A stretch of DNA of 64,000 nt from Winogradskyella epiphytica (GCF_003217215.1 NZ_QJTD01000004.1:114790-178789), one strand, 5' to 3'; counted from the stretch's first letter, positions 8,261-16,514 are shown. Notes: generated by a model from the letters alone, not told the origin. Numbers and translations are program-made.

Positions 8261-8359
8261 TAGTGAGTAGAGAATAGTGGGTAGATAGTACAGAGTGGAT
8301 GAATAGTCTAATCTTAACTATTTACCCTCTATGTCCTACTCTCTAAATACTCCCCACTA
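8261..8359. repeat. Purine-rich/pyrimidine-rich inverted repeat (hydratase-paaY gap)
   Basis: Nearly the whole gap is one imperfect inverted repeat: a purine-rich arm starting TAGTGAGTAGAGAATAGTGG (8261-8304) faces a pyrimidine-rich arm ending CTCTAAATACTCCCCACT (about 8318-8358). There is no T-run after it. The transcript could fold into a long stem between the two cistrons. Confidence 0.6.
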
Positions 8360-8370
8360 AAAACTAATAT

Positions 8371-8970
8371 ATGATTTACAAATTCAAAGGCTACACACCT
8401 GTTGTACATGAAAGTAGTTTTGTACATCCCTTAGCCGCAGTTACTGGCAATGTCATTATTGGAAAGAACTGTTACATCGGACCAGGCGCTGCCATTCGTG
8501 GTGATTGGGGACAAATTATCTTGGAAGACGGAGTGAATGTACAAGAAAACTGTACAGTCCATATGTTTCCAGGGAAATCTATTATCTTAAAAGAAAGTGC
8601 TCATGTGGGGCATGGTGCTATAATTCATGGGGCTAACTTAGGTAGAAACTGCCTTATCGGAATGAATTCTGTTATTATGGATGATGCCGAAATAGGAGAT
8701 GAATGCATTGTAGGAGCTATGGCCTTTGTAAAAGCAGAAACAAAAATACCAAGACGTAGTTTAGTAGTCGGCAATCCAGCGAAAGTAGTAAAAGAGGTGA
8801 GTGATGATATGATCTCTTGGAAAACTGCAGGTACCAAGTTATATCAGCAATTACCTGCCGACTGTCACGAGACCCTAGAGGCTGTAGAACCTTTAAGAGA
8901 AGTTCCAAAAGACTTACCCAAGCAAGAGGATTTTTATAAAACGCTACAAGATTTTAGAAAGAATAATTAA
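8371..8970 (+). CDS. paaY: PaaY, hexapeptide-repeat gamma-carbonic-anhydrase-like thioesterase
   Basis: A left-handed beta-helix protein; characterised PaaY proteins hydrolyse dead-end CoA esters such as 2-hydroxycyclohepta-1,4,6-triene-1-formyl-CoA and so relieve CoA depletion. The 199-residue sequence begins MIYKFKGYTPVVHESSFVHP and contains many hexapeptide turns (for example VIIGKNCYIGPGAAIRGDWG, about 29-48). The metal-binding His cluster typical of the gamma-CA family is visible in ENCTVHMFPG and HVGHGAIIHG. A helical tail (150-199) ends the protein, as in PaaY. It is followed 11 bases later by paaK. The paa context separates it from CaiE or YrdA homologues. Confidence 0.88.
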   Translation: MIYKFKGYTPVVHESSFVHPLAAVTGNVIIGKNCYIGPGAAIRGDWGQIILEDGVNVQENCTVHMFPGKSIILKESAHVGHGAIIHGANLGRNCLIGMNSVIMDDAEIGDECIVGAMAFVKAETKIPRRSLVVGNPAKVVKEVSDDMISWKTAGTKLYQQLPADCHETLEAVEPLREVPKDLPKQEDFYKTLQDFRKNN

Positions 8971-8981
8971 GACATCTCATC

Positions 8982-10322
8982 ATGTATAATAAAGAAATAG
9001 AAACGCTTCCTCTTGTAAAACTTAGGAAGCTGCAAAGCGAACGCTTGGTAAACCTTGTAAATCGCGTATATAAAACAGTGCCATTTTATAAAGATCTATT
9101 TGATAAATCTGGTATCGATGTGTCATCGATAAAATCAATTGATGATATTCATAAATTACCATTTACCAAAAAAACAGATTTAAGAGATCAATATCCCTTT
9201 GGGTTTTTAACAGTGCCCGAAACTCAGCTAGCGCGAATTCATTGCTCTAGTGGTACTACAGGGAAACCTACCGTAGTAGCATATACCAAGAAAGACTTAA
9301 ATATTTTTTCTGAAGTGGTGGCGCGGTCATTGGCTGCAGGAGGTGCCAAACCAGGAATGAAAATGCACAACAGTTATGGTTACGGATTATTTACCGGAGG
9401 TATCGGAATTCATTATGGAGCAGAACAATTAGGGATGTCTGTGGTTCCTGTTTCTGTGGGGATGACCGATAGGCAAATTACCCTATTACAAGATTTTAAA
9501 CCGGAAGTTATTTGTTGTACACCGTCTTATGCGCAAACCATTGCAAGTGAATTGGAAAAGCGAAACTTGAGTAAATCAGATATCAACTTAAAATATGCTA
9601 TTCTTGGTGCCGAACCATGGACCGAAGCGATAAGAACAGATATAGAATCGTCGTTAGGTGTAAAAGCAACTAATATTTACGGTCTAAGTGAAATAATCGG
9701 ACCTGGAGTTTCGCAAGAAGCTTGGGATGAACAAGGAACAGGAAGTTATGTTTGGGAAGATCATTTCTTTCCAGAAATTGTAGATAAAGATACGGGAGAA
9801 CCTCTTCCTTACGGAGAGGAAGGCGTGCTTGTGTTTACGACACTGTCTAAAGAAGCGATGCCATTTCTTAGATATTGGACAAACGATATTTGTAGTCTGT
9901 CGTACGATCATAGCACCTCTAGAACCCACATAAAAATGGGTAAATTAAAAGGTCGTGCCGATGATATGTTAATCATTCGAGGTGTGAATTTATTCCATAC
10001 ACAAATTGAAGAAATCTTTACAGAATATACCGAACTAGCACCAAATTATCAGTTGGTGGTAACAAAACAAGGGCTTACAGATCAAGTAGAAGTAAAGGTG
10101 GAAACAAGTACTGATTTCCAAGTAAAAATAGGTTTAGGTAACGGATTTGTTAAAGATGAAATCGTAAAGAATTCAGCTTTAATGGAAATGACAAATCAAT
10201 TAAAAAAGAATATTAGAGATAAAGTTGGTTTAAGTATGCAGGTGACTTTATGTTGTTGTGATTCCATTCCTAAAAGTGAAGGCGGAAAACTAAACCGAAT
10301 AGTCGATTTAAGAAATTTATAA
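8982..10322 (+). CDS. paaK: Phenylacetate-CoA ligase PaaK
   Basis: Adenylate-forming ligase that activates phenylacetate with ATP and CoA, the entry step of the pathway; cytoplasmic. The 446-residue protein carries the phosphate-binding motif HCSSGTTGKPTVV (about 87-99), the conserved YGLSEIIGPGVS (about 233-244) and KGRADDMLIIRGVNLF (about 325-340), all matching the PaaK family. Length is normal (about 430-450). It starts 11 bases after paaY and is the last paa gene here: a strong hairpin with a T-run follows at 10340-10373. The lysine of the C-terminal mobile domain is likely that in PKSEGGKLNRIVDL. Confidence 0.93.
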   Translation: MYNKEIETLPLVKLRKLQSERLVNLVNRVYKTVPFYKDLFDKSGIDVSSIKSIDDIHKLPFTKKTDLRDQYPFGFLTVPETQLARIHCSSGTTGKPTVVAYTKKDLNIFSEVVARSLAAGGAKPGMKMHNSYGYGLFTGGIGIHYGAEQLGMSVVPVSVGMTDRQITLLQDFKPEVICCTPSYAQTIASELEKRNLSKSDINLKYAILGAEPWTEAIRTDIESSLGVKATNIYGLSEIIGPGVSQEAWDEQGTGSYVWEDHFFPEIVDKDTGEPLPYGEEGVLVFTTLSKEAMPFLRYWTNDICSLSYDHSTSRTHIKMGKLKGRADDMLIIRGVNLFHTQIEEIFTEYTELAPNYQLVVTKQGLTDQVEVKVETSTDFQVKIGLGNGFVKDEIVKNSALMEMTNQLKKNIRDKVGLSMQVTLCCCDSIPKSEGGKLNRIVDLRNL

Positions 10323-10339
10323 GACTTCTTAAGAAGTAC

Positions 10340-10373
10340 AAAAAAAGCCTAAGTAACGACTTAGGCTTTTTTT
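10340..10373. terminator. Bidirectional terminator between paaK and the Lrp/AsnC gene
   Basis: GCCTAAGT (10347-10354) pairs with ACTTAGGC (10359-10366) around AACG, flanked by an A-run on one side and a T-run on the other. It can end both the rightward paa transcript and the leftward regulator transcript, whose stop codon lies at 10372. Confidence 0.85.
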
Positions 10374-10854
10374 ATATTTTAATAATTCTACTCAAATCTA
10401 TCTCATTAGTTTCTTTGCTGGTTGATAAAGCAATCAAACTCTGTACATTCCCTAAGTAAGGAAGTAAGGTTAGTTTCGATATAATGAATGTTTCGTAAGC
10501 TTCAATATCTTCAACGACTAACTTTAATAAATAATCAAAATTACCGCTAACACGATGGCACTCAATAACCTCAGGAAATTTGTTAATCTCTTTAACGAAC
10601 TTTTCTAAATAGCTTCGTGTATGGCCTTGTAGGGTGATACCAATAAATACAGTCAGTTTTAAACCAATCTTTTTATTGTTTAGTACGGCAACATATTTTT
10701 CTATATAACCTTCTTTTTCAAGTTTTTTTATCCGCTCAAAAATAGGTGAGGTGGTCATTCCCAATTCAGTAGCGATGCTTTTGGTGGTGCGGTTACTATT
10801 TTTTTGAAGAATCTCTAAAATCTTGGTGTCTATTTTGTCAAGTGTGGGCTGCAT
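10372..10854 (-). CDS. Lrp/AsnC family transcriptional regulator
   Basis: A 160-residue leucine-responsive-regulator type protein. The N-terminal winged helix-turn-helix is clear: LDKIDTKILEILQKNSNRTT then IATELGMTTSPIFERIKKLE (about 24-43). The C-terminal RAM (amino-acid-binding) domain follows, with the typical HRVSGNFDYLLKLVVEDIEAYE (split here at about 100-121). It is convergent with paaK and divergent from the E2-aminotransferase-E1 genes that begin 165 bases away. Family precedent (BkdR of Pseudomonas) makes control of that branched-chain cluster the best guess. That is inference from position; paa control is also possible. A TACCTTTG promoter box lies upstream. Confidence 0.9.
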   Translation of the reverse strand: MQPTLDKIDTKILEILQKNSNRTTKSIATELGMTTSPIFERIKKLEKEGYIEKYVAVLNNKKIGLKLTVFIGITLQGHTRSYLEKFVKEINKFPEVIECHRVSGNFDYLLKLVVEDIEAYETFIISKLTLLPYLGNVQSLIALSTSKETNEIDLSRIIKI

Positions 10855-10884
10855 AAGAAAATTATGTTTTTAAAAAGCGATATT

Positions 10885-10892
10885 CAAAGGTA
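10885..10892 (-). promoter_or_regulatory. Promoter -7 box of the Lrp/AsnC gene
   Basis: Read on the minus strand the bases are TACCTTTG, a perfect Bacteroidota TAnnTTTG box, about 30 bases before the start codon. No TTG is seen at the usual -33 distance, so the promoter call is moderate. Confidence 0.45.
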
Positions 10893-11019
10893 ATAAAGAA
10901 ATATAATCTTTAAAGTGTAGAATCATAAGAATAATTTTCTTTTTAAAATATATTTAGAAGTTGTTAACAGGTGTAAGCATCATCTTTTATTATCTTTATT
11001 CCTTTAATAAAAATCAGAG

Positions 11020-12351
11020 ATGAAAGACAAAGAGGTTTCTGCCAAAGCAGGAATATACGAACTTAAGATGCCCAAAATGGGTGAAAGTATTACCGAAGGA
11101 ACAATCATCAATTGGTTAGTTAATGAAGGGGATACTTTTGAAGAAGGCGATATCATCTTAGAAGTCGCTACAGATAAAGTTGATAATGAAGTGCCTGCGC
11201 CAGCTTCGGGAACATTGAAGAAAACGATGTTTCAGGCTAAAGATGTCGTGCCAGTTGGAGAGGTGATCGCTATTCTGGAAGTTTCAGGAGAGGTAAAATC
11301 TTCAAAAAAGGAGAGTCCAGCTCAAAACAAAAGCAAAGCTCCTGCAAAGCAGAAGAAGGTTGAGCGACCAAAACCAACGCCTCAACATTCAGTTTCAACG
11401 ACAAATTCATTTTCAGTTTCAAATAGTAATACATTCTTTTCGCCTTTAATCATCTCAATTGCTAAAGAGCAACATATTAGTTTTGAAGAATTGGCACGAA
11501 TTCCAGCTACGGGTCACGAAGGTCGTTTACGTAAGAGTGATTTATTTCAATATATCGAAGACGGCAGACCTTATAAATTCGCTCAGCCAGTTACTCAAGA
11601 CCCAACAGCCTATCGTATACCTCAATTGACCTTCGATAAGGGCAAAGGAAAAGTGGTTGAAATGGATAGAATGCGTCAAATGATTGCCGATCATATGGTG
11701 TATTCAAAACACACATCGCCTCACGTAACTGCTTATGTGGAAGCCGATTTAACGAATATGGTAAATTGGAGAAATGCTAATAAAGTAGCATTCCAAGAAA
11801 AATATGGTGAACGATTAACATTTACACCATTGTTTGTGGAGGCTGTAGCGAAAGCAGTAAAAGATTTTCCAAATATAAATGCTTCGGTAGATGGTAATAG
11901 CATCATTGTGAAAGAGGATGTTAATATTGGTATGGCAACAGCACTTCCTAGTGGAAACTTAATTGTTCCAGTGGTAAAAAATGCTGATACTAAGGATTTA
12001 AAAACCCTAGCTTCTAATGTAAATGAACTTGCAGGAAAAGCCAGAGAAAACAAGTTGGCTGGAGATGATATTAAAGGAAGCACATTTACCATTTCTAATG
12101 TTGGTACATTCGGGTCTGTTATGGGAACACCAATTATCAACCAACCAGAAGTTGCTATTTTAGCTTTAGGAATTATAAAGAAACGTGCAGAAGTTATTGA
12201 AACCGAAAAAGGAGACGAAATTGCTATTCGTAGCATGATGTATTTATCCTTATCTTTTGACCACAGGGTAGTCGATGGATTTTTAGGAGGAAGCTTCGTT
12301 CGTCGTGTTGCCGATTACTTTGAGCAATTTGATATAAACAGAGAAATATAA
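11020..12351 (+). CDS. Dihydrolipoamide acyltransferase (E2) of a 2-oxoacid dehydrogenase, probably branched-chain
   Basis: E2 transfers the acyl group from the E1-bound thiamine adduct via lipoyl-lysine to CoA. The lipoyl domain is at about 14-90, with the lipoylated Lys53 in EVATDKVDNEVP. A Lys/Pro/Ser-rich linker follows (about 95-140). The peripheral-subunit-binding domain is at about 145-185 (SPLIISIAKEQHISFEELAR), and the catalytic domain runs from about 210 to the end with His415 and Asp419 in DHRVVDGFLGG. One lipoyl domain and 443 residues fit branched-chain or 2-oxoglutarate E2 proteins. The downstream aminotransferase and fused E1 favour branched-chain 2-oxoacids. The start follows a 165-base divergent gap shared with the Lrp/AsnC gene. 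Confidence 0.87.
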   Translation: MKDKEVSAKAGIYELKMPKMGESITEGTIINWLVNEGDTFEEGDIILEVATDKVDNEVPAPASGTLKKTMFQAKDVVPVGEVIAILEVSGEVKSSKKESPAQNKSKAPAKQKKVERPKPTPQHSVSTTNSFSVSNSNTFFSPLIISIAKEQHISFEELARIPATGHEGRLRKSDLFQYIEDGRPYKFAQPVTQDPTAYRIPQLTFDKGKGKVVEMDRMRQMIADHMVYSKHTSPHVTAYVEADLTNMVNWRNANKVAFQEKYGERLTFTPLFVEAVAKAVKDFPNINASVDGNSIIVKEDVNIGMATALPSGNLIVPVVKNADTKDLKTLASNVNELAGKARENKLAGDDIKGSTFTISNVGTFGSVMGTPIINQPEVAILALGIIKKRAEVIETEKGDEIAIRSMMYLSLSFDHRVVDGFLGGSFVRRVADYFEQFDINREI

Positions 12352-12356
12352 TATAT

Positions 12357-12421
12357 TGTTATTCCCGTCCTAGCGAAGAATTTCAATAAAATTAATACAG
12401 TATTATTTCGTTTTTCGAAAT
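12357..12421. repeat. Degenerate palindromic repeat plus small hairpin (E2-aminotransferase gap)
   Basis: TGTTATTCCCGTCCTAGCGAAG (split at 12357-12378) resembles a diverged copy of the TTCCTGCG repeat arms. After it, ATTTCG (12405-12410) pairs with CGAAAT (12416-12421) around five Ts. Confidence 0.35.
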
Positions 12422-12436
12422 GAAAAAAATAAAAAT

Positions 12437-13498
12437 ATGAAGTACAAGATTACAGTTGATAAAGTAGAAAAATCAAAAGTTGACCAATTAGATTTTAACA
12501 ACATTCCTTTAGGAACTACATTTACAGATCACATGTTCATTTGCGATTATGATAATGGCGAGTGGGTAGATGCAAGAGTAGTACCTATGGGATTAATTCC
12601 AACGCATCCTGCAGCAATGGCTTTGCATTACGGACAAGCAATTTTCGAAGGAATGAAAGCTTATAAGGATACCGATGGTAAGCCAATGTTATTCAGACCA
12701 GAGCAAAATGCAAAACGTTTAAACGAAAGTGCAACGCGTATGGGAATGCCTGAATTACCAGAAGAAATTTTTGTTGAAGGACTTAAAAAATTAATTTCTA
12801 TAGATCATTATTGGATTCCTCCAACAGAAGGAAGCGCTTTATATTTAAGACCTTTTATGTATGCCGATGAGGCTTTTATTGGGATGCGTGCAGCAACACA
12901 TTACAAGTTTATCATCATGGCATCGCCAGCACAAGCACTGTATAGTAAGCGCATTAAATTATGGGCCGAAAAACAATATATCCGTGCCGCTCATGGTGGA
13001 ACAGGAGAAGCTAAAGCAGCCGGAAACTACGCAGCAGCAGTACTTCCAACCGAATTAGCAAAAGCAAAAGGCTACGACCAAGTACTTTGGTTAGACGCAG
13101 CAGAACATAAATATATTCAGGAAGTTGGTACTATGAACATATTCTTCAAAATCAATGGAGAATTTATCACGCCAAACCTTGATGGTTCTGTGTTACACGG
13201 AATCACTAGAGCAAGTGTTATCGATATGTTGCGTTCTATGAATTTTAAAGTTACCGAGCGTAAAATCACGATCGATGAAATTAAAGAAGCTTCAGAAAAC
13301 GGAAGTCTAGAAGAAGCATTCGGAACAGGAACCGCTGTAGGTATTGCTTACATCCAAGAAATTGGACTAGAGGATGAAACCATTCATGTTTCAGATGAAA
13401 GCCCTGTAGCTTTAGAAGTTAACGACACGCTAAACGCTATTAAAACAGGTCAGTTAGAAGATAAATTTGGTTGGATGACCAAGGTAGATAAAGCCTAG
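12437..13498 (+). CDS. ilvE: Branched-chain amino acid aminotransferase
   Basis: PLP-dependent transamination between Val/Leu/Ile and their 2-oxo acids, cytoplasmic. The 353-residue length and the motifs point to the group II (mammalian/Mycobacterium-like) BCATs: ALHYGQAIFEGMKAY (about 62-76), LYLRPFMYA (about 136-144), the PLP lysine Lys193 in GTGEAKAAGNYA, and EVGTMNIFFK (about 231-240) and GTGTAVGIAYIQEIG near the C-terminus. It is placed between E2 and E1 genes for branched-chain 2-oxoacid dehydrogenase, so its products would feed that complex directly. It could work in either direction; no second copy is visible in this window. Confidence 0.93.
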   Translation: MKYKITVDKVEKSKVDQLDFNNIPLGTTFTDHMFICDYDNGEWVDARVVPMGLIPTHPAAMALHYGQAIFEGMKAYKDTDGKPMLFRPEQNAKRLNESATRMGMPELPEEIFVEGLKKLISIDHYWIPPTEGSALYLRPFMYADEAFIGMRAATHYKFIIMASPAQALYSKRIKLWAEKQYIRAAHGGTGEAKAAGNYAAAVLPTELAKAKGYDQVLWLDAAEHKYIQEVGTMNIFFKINGEFITPNLDGSVLHGITRASVIDMLRSMNFKVTERKITIDEIKEASENGSLEEAFGTGTAVGIAYIQEIGLEDETIHVSDESPVALEVNDTLNAIKTGQLEDKFGWMTKVDKA

Positions 13499-13509
13499 GT
13501 TTATAAGAA

Positions 13510-13588
13510 TTTGGGCGTTACCACAAGGGTCGGGCTTTCGGCAGTCGCTCTCTGCGAGGAGCTCCAACAAAGCCTCAATCCCTAACGC
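13510..13588. repeat. Interspersed intergenic element, copy 2 (TTTGGGCGTTA ... CTAACGC)
   Basis: The element starts TTTGGGCGTTACCACAAGGG, identical over 20 bases to copy 1 at 4737, and ends CAATCCCTAACGC. GCGTTA and TAACGC can close the stem. The middle differs from copy 1 (CGGGCTTTCGGCAGTCGCTC...). It occupies about a third of the 245-base aminotransferase-E1 gap; the rest is AT-rich, with a possible decayed GTCATTC-type repeat near 13679. Confidence 0.7.
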
Positions 13589-13743
13589 GGAAGTTGCTCC
13601 AAAGAAACTAGATTCCATCTGATAAAGCTTGGTAATGCTTAGGCTAATAGGAATCTGAAAAAGAAATATAAATAAAATGTCATTCAAGGCAAAACGAAGA
13701 ATCTAATGAGACGCTTCGAGCTTAATCTGACACTAATTATAAT

Positions 13744-15798
13744 ATGAAAAAAGACATTCTAAAAACAGGATTTTCAAAACTCTGCACAGCTAAGGCTATG
13801 GCAGAGCTGTATGAAGCTAATTTTAAATTGGTTTCAAAATATGTACATGCAACCTCTCGAGGACATGAAGCGATTCAGATTGCTTTAGGTATGCAATTAT
13901 TACCTCAAGATTATGCTTTTCCATATTACAGAGATGATGCTATGTTATTATCGTTCGGTTTAAAGCCTTATGATTTAATGTTGCAATTATTAGCTAAAAA
14001 AGATGATCCGTTTTCAGGAGGTAGAACTTATTATGCACATCCAAGTTTAAAGGATGATGACAAACCTAAAATTCCACATCAATCTTCAGCAACAGGAATG
14101 CAAGCTATTCCAGCAACAGGAGTTGCTATGGGAATACAATATAAAGAGTTGCAAGGAATGGGAGATGATGACTCAAAGTCTTTAAAACCCATTAGTGTAT
14201 GTTCTTTAGGTGACGCTTCTGTTACCGAAGGTGAAATTGCTGAAGCTTTCCAAATGGCTGTATTAAAGAAATTGCCAATACTTTATTTAGTTCAAGATAA
14301 TGGTTGGGATATTTCAGCTAATGCAGCCGAAACTCGTGCTCAAGATGCATTTGAATATGCTAAAGGTTTCAAGGGTTTAGAGGCCATATCTATTGATGGT
14401 GCTAACTTTATTGAGAGCTATGAAGCTGTAGAAAAAGTAATAAAAACTATGCGTGAAGAAAGACGACCATTCTTGATTCATGCTAAGGTTCCGTTATTAA
14501 ATCACCATACTTCTGGTGTGCGCATGGAATGGTATAGAGATGATCTAGATGAAGCATGCACAAGAGATCCCTATCCGGTTTTAAAGCAACAATTATTGGA
14601 TAATGGTTTTTCTGAAAAAGAAGTTGAAGACATAGAGAACTCTGCTAAGGCGGATGTTCAGTCGGACTTTGAAAAAGCGTTAAAAGCCGAAGATCCAAAA
14701 CCAGAAGATTTATTTACAAACGACTTTGTACCGACTCCAATCACTGAAGAAAAAGGAACACGTTCACCGGAAGGTGCAGATAAAGTGGTTATGGTAGACT
14801 GTGCTTTGTTTGCTGTTGAAGAGCTCATGAAACAACATAAAGAATGTTTACTCTATGGTCAAGACGTAGGAGGTCGCTTAGGTGGTGTGTTTAGAGAAGC
14901 CGCAACCTTAGCGCAAAAATTTGGTGATGATCGTGTGTTTAATACACCAATTCAGGAAGCATTTATAGTTGGCTCAACCGTTGGTATGTCAGCCGTTGGA
15001 CTAAAGCCGATTGTTGAGGTTCAGTTTGCCGATTATATTTGGCCAGGATTAAATCAGTTATTTACCGAAGTCAGTAGAAGCTGTTATTTATCTAATGGAA
15101 AATGGCCAGTAAGCATGATTCTACGTGTGCCAATTGGTGCTTATGGTAGTGGTGGACCTTATCATTCATCTTCGGTAGAAAGTGTAATTACTAATATTCG
15201 CGGTATTAAAATTGCATATCCAAGTAATGGTGCCGACTTAAAAGGCTTAATGAAAGCCGCTTATTACGATCCAAATCCAGTAGTAATTTTAGAACATAAA
15301 GGTTTGTATTGGTCTAAGGTTCCAGGAACACAAGGAGCAACTTCAATAGAGCCAAGTGAAGATTATGTGTTGCCGTTTGGTAAAGCATGGGTGCTTCAAG
15401 AAATATGGAAACGAGAAAGTGTAGAAACTATGACTATAGTTACCTACGGAATGGGAGTGCACTGGGCAATGAATGCTTCAGCTGAACTTGGTATGCAAGA
15501 TCAAATTGAAGTGATTGATTTACGTACGTTGTTTCCATTAGATGAAGATACTGTAATGAAATCTGTGAAGAAGACAGGAAAATGTTTAGTGGTGACTGAG
15601 GAGCCTTCGAATAATAGTTTTGCTAGAGCCTTAGCTGGTAAGATTCAGGAAAAATGCTTCAAATTTATAGATGCACCGGTGATGACTATTGGAAGTGAGA
15701 ATATGCCTGCGATTCCATTGAATTCAGTTTTAGAAGAAACTATGATTCCTTCAACAGAAAAAGTAAAGGAAAAAATTCAGGAGCTACTTAATTATTAA
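13744..15798 (+). CDS. 2-oxoacid dehydrogenase E1, fused alpha and beta subunits (branched-chain type)
   Basis: Thiamine-diphosphate-dependent decarboxylation of 2-oxo acids and transfer to E2 lipoate. Residues about 1-325 are the alpha subunit: HATSRGHEAIQIALG near 36-50, and the ThDP/Mg motif from GDAS (156-159) to Asn186 in VQDNGWDIS. Residues about 345-684 are the beta subunit: LLYGQDVGGRLGGVF, TPIQEAFIVGSTVGM, and the C-terminal transketolase domain with VTEEPSNNSFA. The two subunits are normally separate genes in many bacteria; fusion is common in Bacteroidota. Together with the upstream E2 and aminotransferase this gives a branched-chain module; the E3 (lipoamide dehydrogenase) must come from elsewhere. 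Confidence 0.9.
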   Translation: MKKDILKTGFSKLCTAKAMAELYEANFKLVSKYVHATSRGHEAIQIALGMQLLPQDYAFPYYRDDAMLLSFGLKPYDLMLQLLAKKDDPFSGGRTYYAHPSLKDDDKPKIPHQSSATGMQAIPATGVAMGIQYKELQGMGDDDSKSLKPISVCSLGDASVTEGEIAEAFQMAVLKKLPILYLVQDNGWDISANAAETRAQDAFEYAKGFKGLEAISIDGANFIESYEAVEKVIKTMREERRPFLIHAKVPLLNHHTSGVRMEWYRDDLDEACTRDPYPVLKQQLLDNGFSEKEVEDIENSAKADVQSDFEKALKAEDPKPEDLFTNDFVPTPITEEKGTRSPEGADKVVMVDCALFAVEELMKQHKECLLYGQDVGGRLGGVFREAATLAQKFGDDRVFNTPIQEAFIVGSTVGMSAVGLKPIVEVQFADYIWPGLNQLFTEVSRSCYLSNGKWPVSMILRVPIGAYGSGGPYHSSSVESVITNIRGIKIAYPSNGADLKGLMKAAYYDPNPVVILEHKGLYWSKVPGTQGATSIEPSEDYVLPFGKAWVLQEIWKRESVETMTIVTYGMGVHWAMNASAELGMQDQIEVIDLRTLFPLDEDTVMKSVKKTGKCLVVTEEPSNNSFARALAGKIQEKCFKFIDAPVMTIGSENMPAIPLNSVLEETMIPSTEKVKEKIQELLNY

Positions 15799-15860
15799 TC
15801 AGCTATCTGAATTAGAATAAAATTTGTAAATTGACTCAAACATTAAAATAAGATAAACTT

Positions 15861-16103
15861 ATGAAAAAGTTGATTTATGTATTCTTTATGGCATGTTTTC
15901 TAACCTTGTCACTGACTTCTTGCAGAGAGCAAAGTGAAAAGGATAAGTTAATTGAGGAAATGAAAGAAGAAGGAGCTACTATGAAAAAGAAAGTAGATGG
16001 TGATGAGTCTAAGATTAAAATGGAAACAGAAAACAAGAAAGTAAAAATTAAAGAGGAAGATGGGGAAACTAAAATCAAAGTCAAAACTGACACTGATAAT
16101 TAA
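15861..16103 (+). CDS. Small, highly charged predicted lipoprotein
   Basis: An 80-residue protein that I do not recognise. It has a lipoprotein signal peptide with Cys21 in LTSC, then a Lys/Glu/Asp-rich tail with alternating segments such as KIKMETENKKVKIKEEDGET that look like short beta or amphipathic repeats (KIKxE / VKIKEEDG). It probably sits in the cell envelope. It follows the E1 gene by 62 bases in the same direction and is followed by a plus-strand terminator at 16129-16162. Function cannot be given; some role in the envelope or in metal or cation binding would be only a guess. Confidence 0.65.
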   Translation: MKKLIYVFFMACFLTLSLTSCREQSEKDKLIEEMKEEGATMKKKVDGDESKIKMETENKKVKIKEEDGETKIKVKTDTDN

Positions 16104-16128
16104 TTAACTATTCTTCTTTGAAATCTTT

Positions 16129-16162
16129 AAAGTCAGCTCTATTGAGTTGACTTTTTTGTTTT
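16129..16162 (+). terminator. Terminator after the small lipoprotein gene
   Basis: AGTCAGCTC (16131-16139) pairs with GAGTTGACT (16144-16152) with one G-U pair, followed by a TTTTTTG run. It lies 25 bases after the stop of the small lipoprotein gene. Confidence 0.75.
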
Positions 16163-16210
16163 TAAGTATCTCAATTTGGACCAGAATAACGGTAGAGCTA
16201 AGGGTGTAAA

Positions 16211-16243
16211 CAAAAAAAAGCCTATCTAAAAGATAGGCTTTAT
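16211..16243 (-). terminator. Terminator of the cold-shock gene
   Basis: GCCTATCT pairs with AGATAGGC around a short loop; read on the minus strand the stem is followed by eight Ts. It lies 27 bases past the cold-shock stop codon. Confidence 0.8.
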
Positions 16244-16269
16244 ACTTAAAAAGATTGTAAGATATATAC

Positions 16270-16461
16270 TTATATAACTTTTACATTAACTGCATTTAAA
16301 CCTTTTTTTCCTTCTGCTAAATCGAATTCTACATTATCACCTTCTCTAATCTCATCGACTAAACCTGAAATGTGTACAAAATGCTCTTTGTTGTTTCCTT
16401 CTTCTGTGATGAATCCAAAACCTTTAGAGTCATTAAAAAATTTTACTGTACCAGTACTCAT
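16270..16461 (-). CDS. Cold-shock domain protein (CspA family)
   Basis: A 63-residue single-stranded nucleic-acid-binding beta-barrel. Both RNP motifs are visible: KGFGFITEE (RNP1, about 13-21) and EHFVHISGL (RNP2-like, about 25-33). I chose the ATG at 16461 (MSTGTVKFFNDSKGFG); an in-frame ATG nine codons upstream at 16488 falls inside the promoter -7 box (16486-16493) and cannot be translated. The leader is then only about 20 bases, so the long thermosensor leader of E. coli cspA is absent, and this may be a constitutive member. RNA chaperone activity is inferred from the family. Confidence 0.9.
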   Translation of the reverse strand: MSTGTVKFFNDSKGFGFITEEGNNKEHFVHISGLVDEIREGDNVEFDLAEGKKGLNAVNVKVI

Positions 16462-16485
16462 ATTAAAATATATTAAATTAAGCAG

Positions 16486-16514
16486 CAAAGATACTCTAAT
16501 TAGTTGAATACCAA
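16486..16514 (-). promoter_or_regulatory. Promoter of the cold-shock gene
   Basis: On the minus strand a TTG (16514-16512) is followed after 18 bases by TATCTTTG (16493-16486), matching the Bacteroidota -33/-7 pattern. It also settles the start codon of the cold-shock gene at 16461. Confidence 0.65.

Noticed and set aside
10991..10998. TATCTTTA before the E2 gene as its promoter
   Set aside because: The nearest TTG is 27 bases away and the last base is off consensus; too weak to list as a feature.
11733..12236. A 167-codon open frame on the minus strand opposite the E2 gene
   Set aside because: It is antisense to a complete, motif-rich E2 catalytic domain and its translation has no recognisable domain.
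12861..13058. A 65-codon plus-strand frame inside the aminotransferase gene
   Set aside because: It is out of frame within a complete, conserved aminotransferase.
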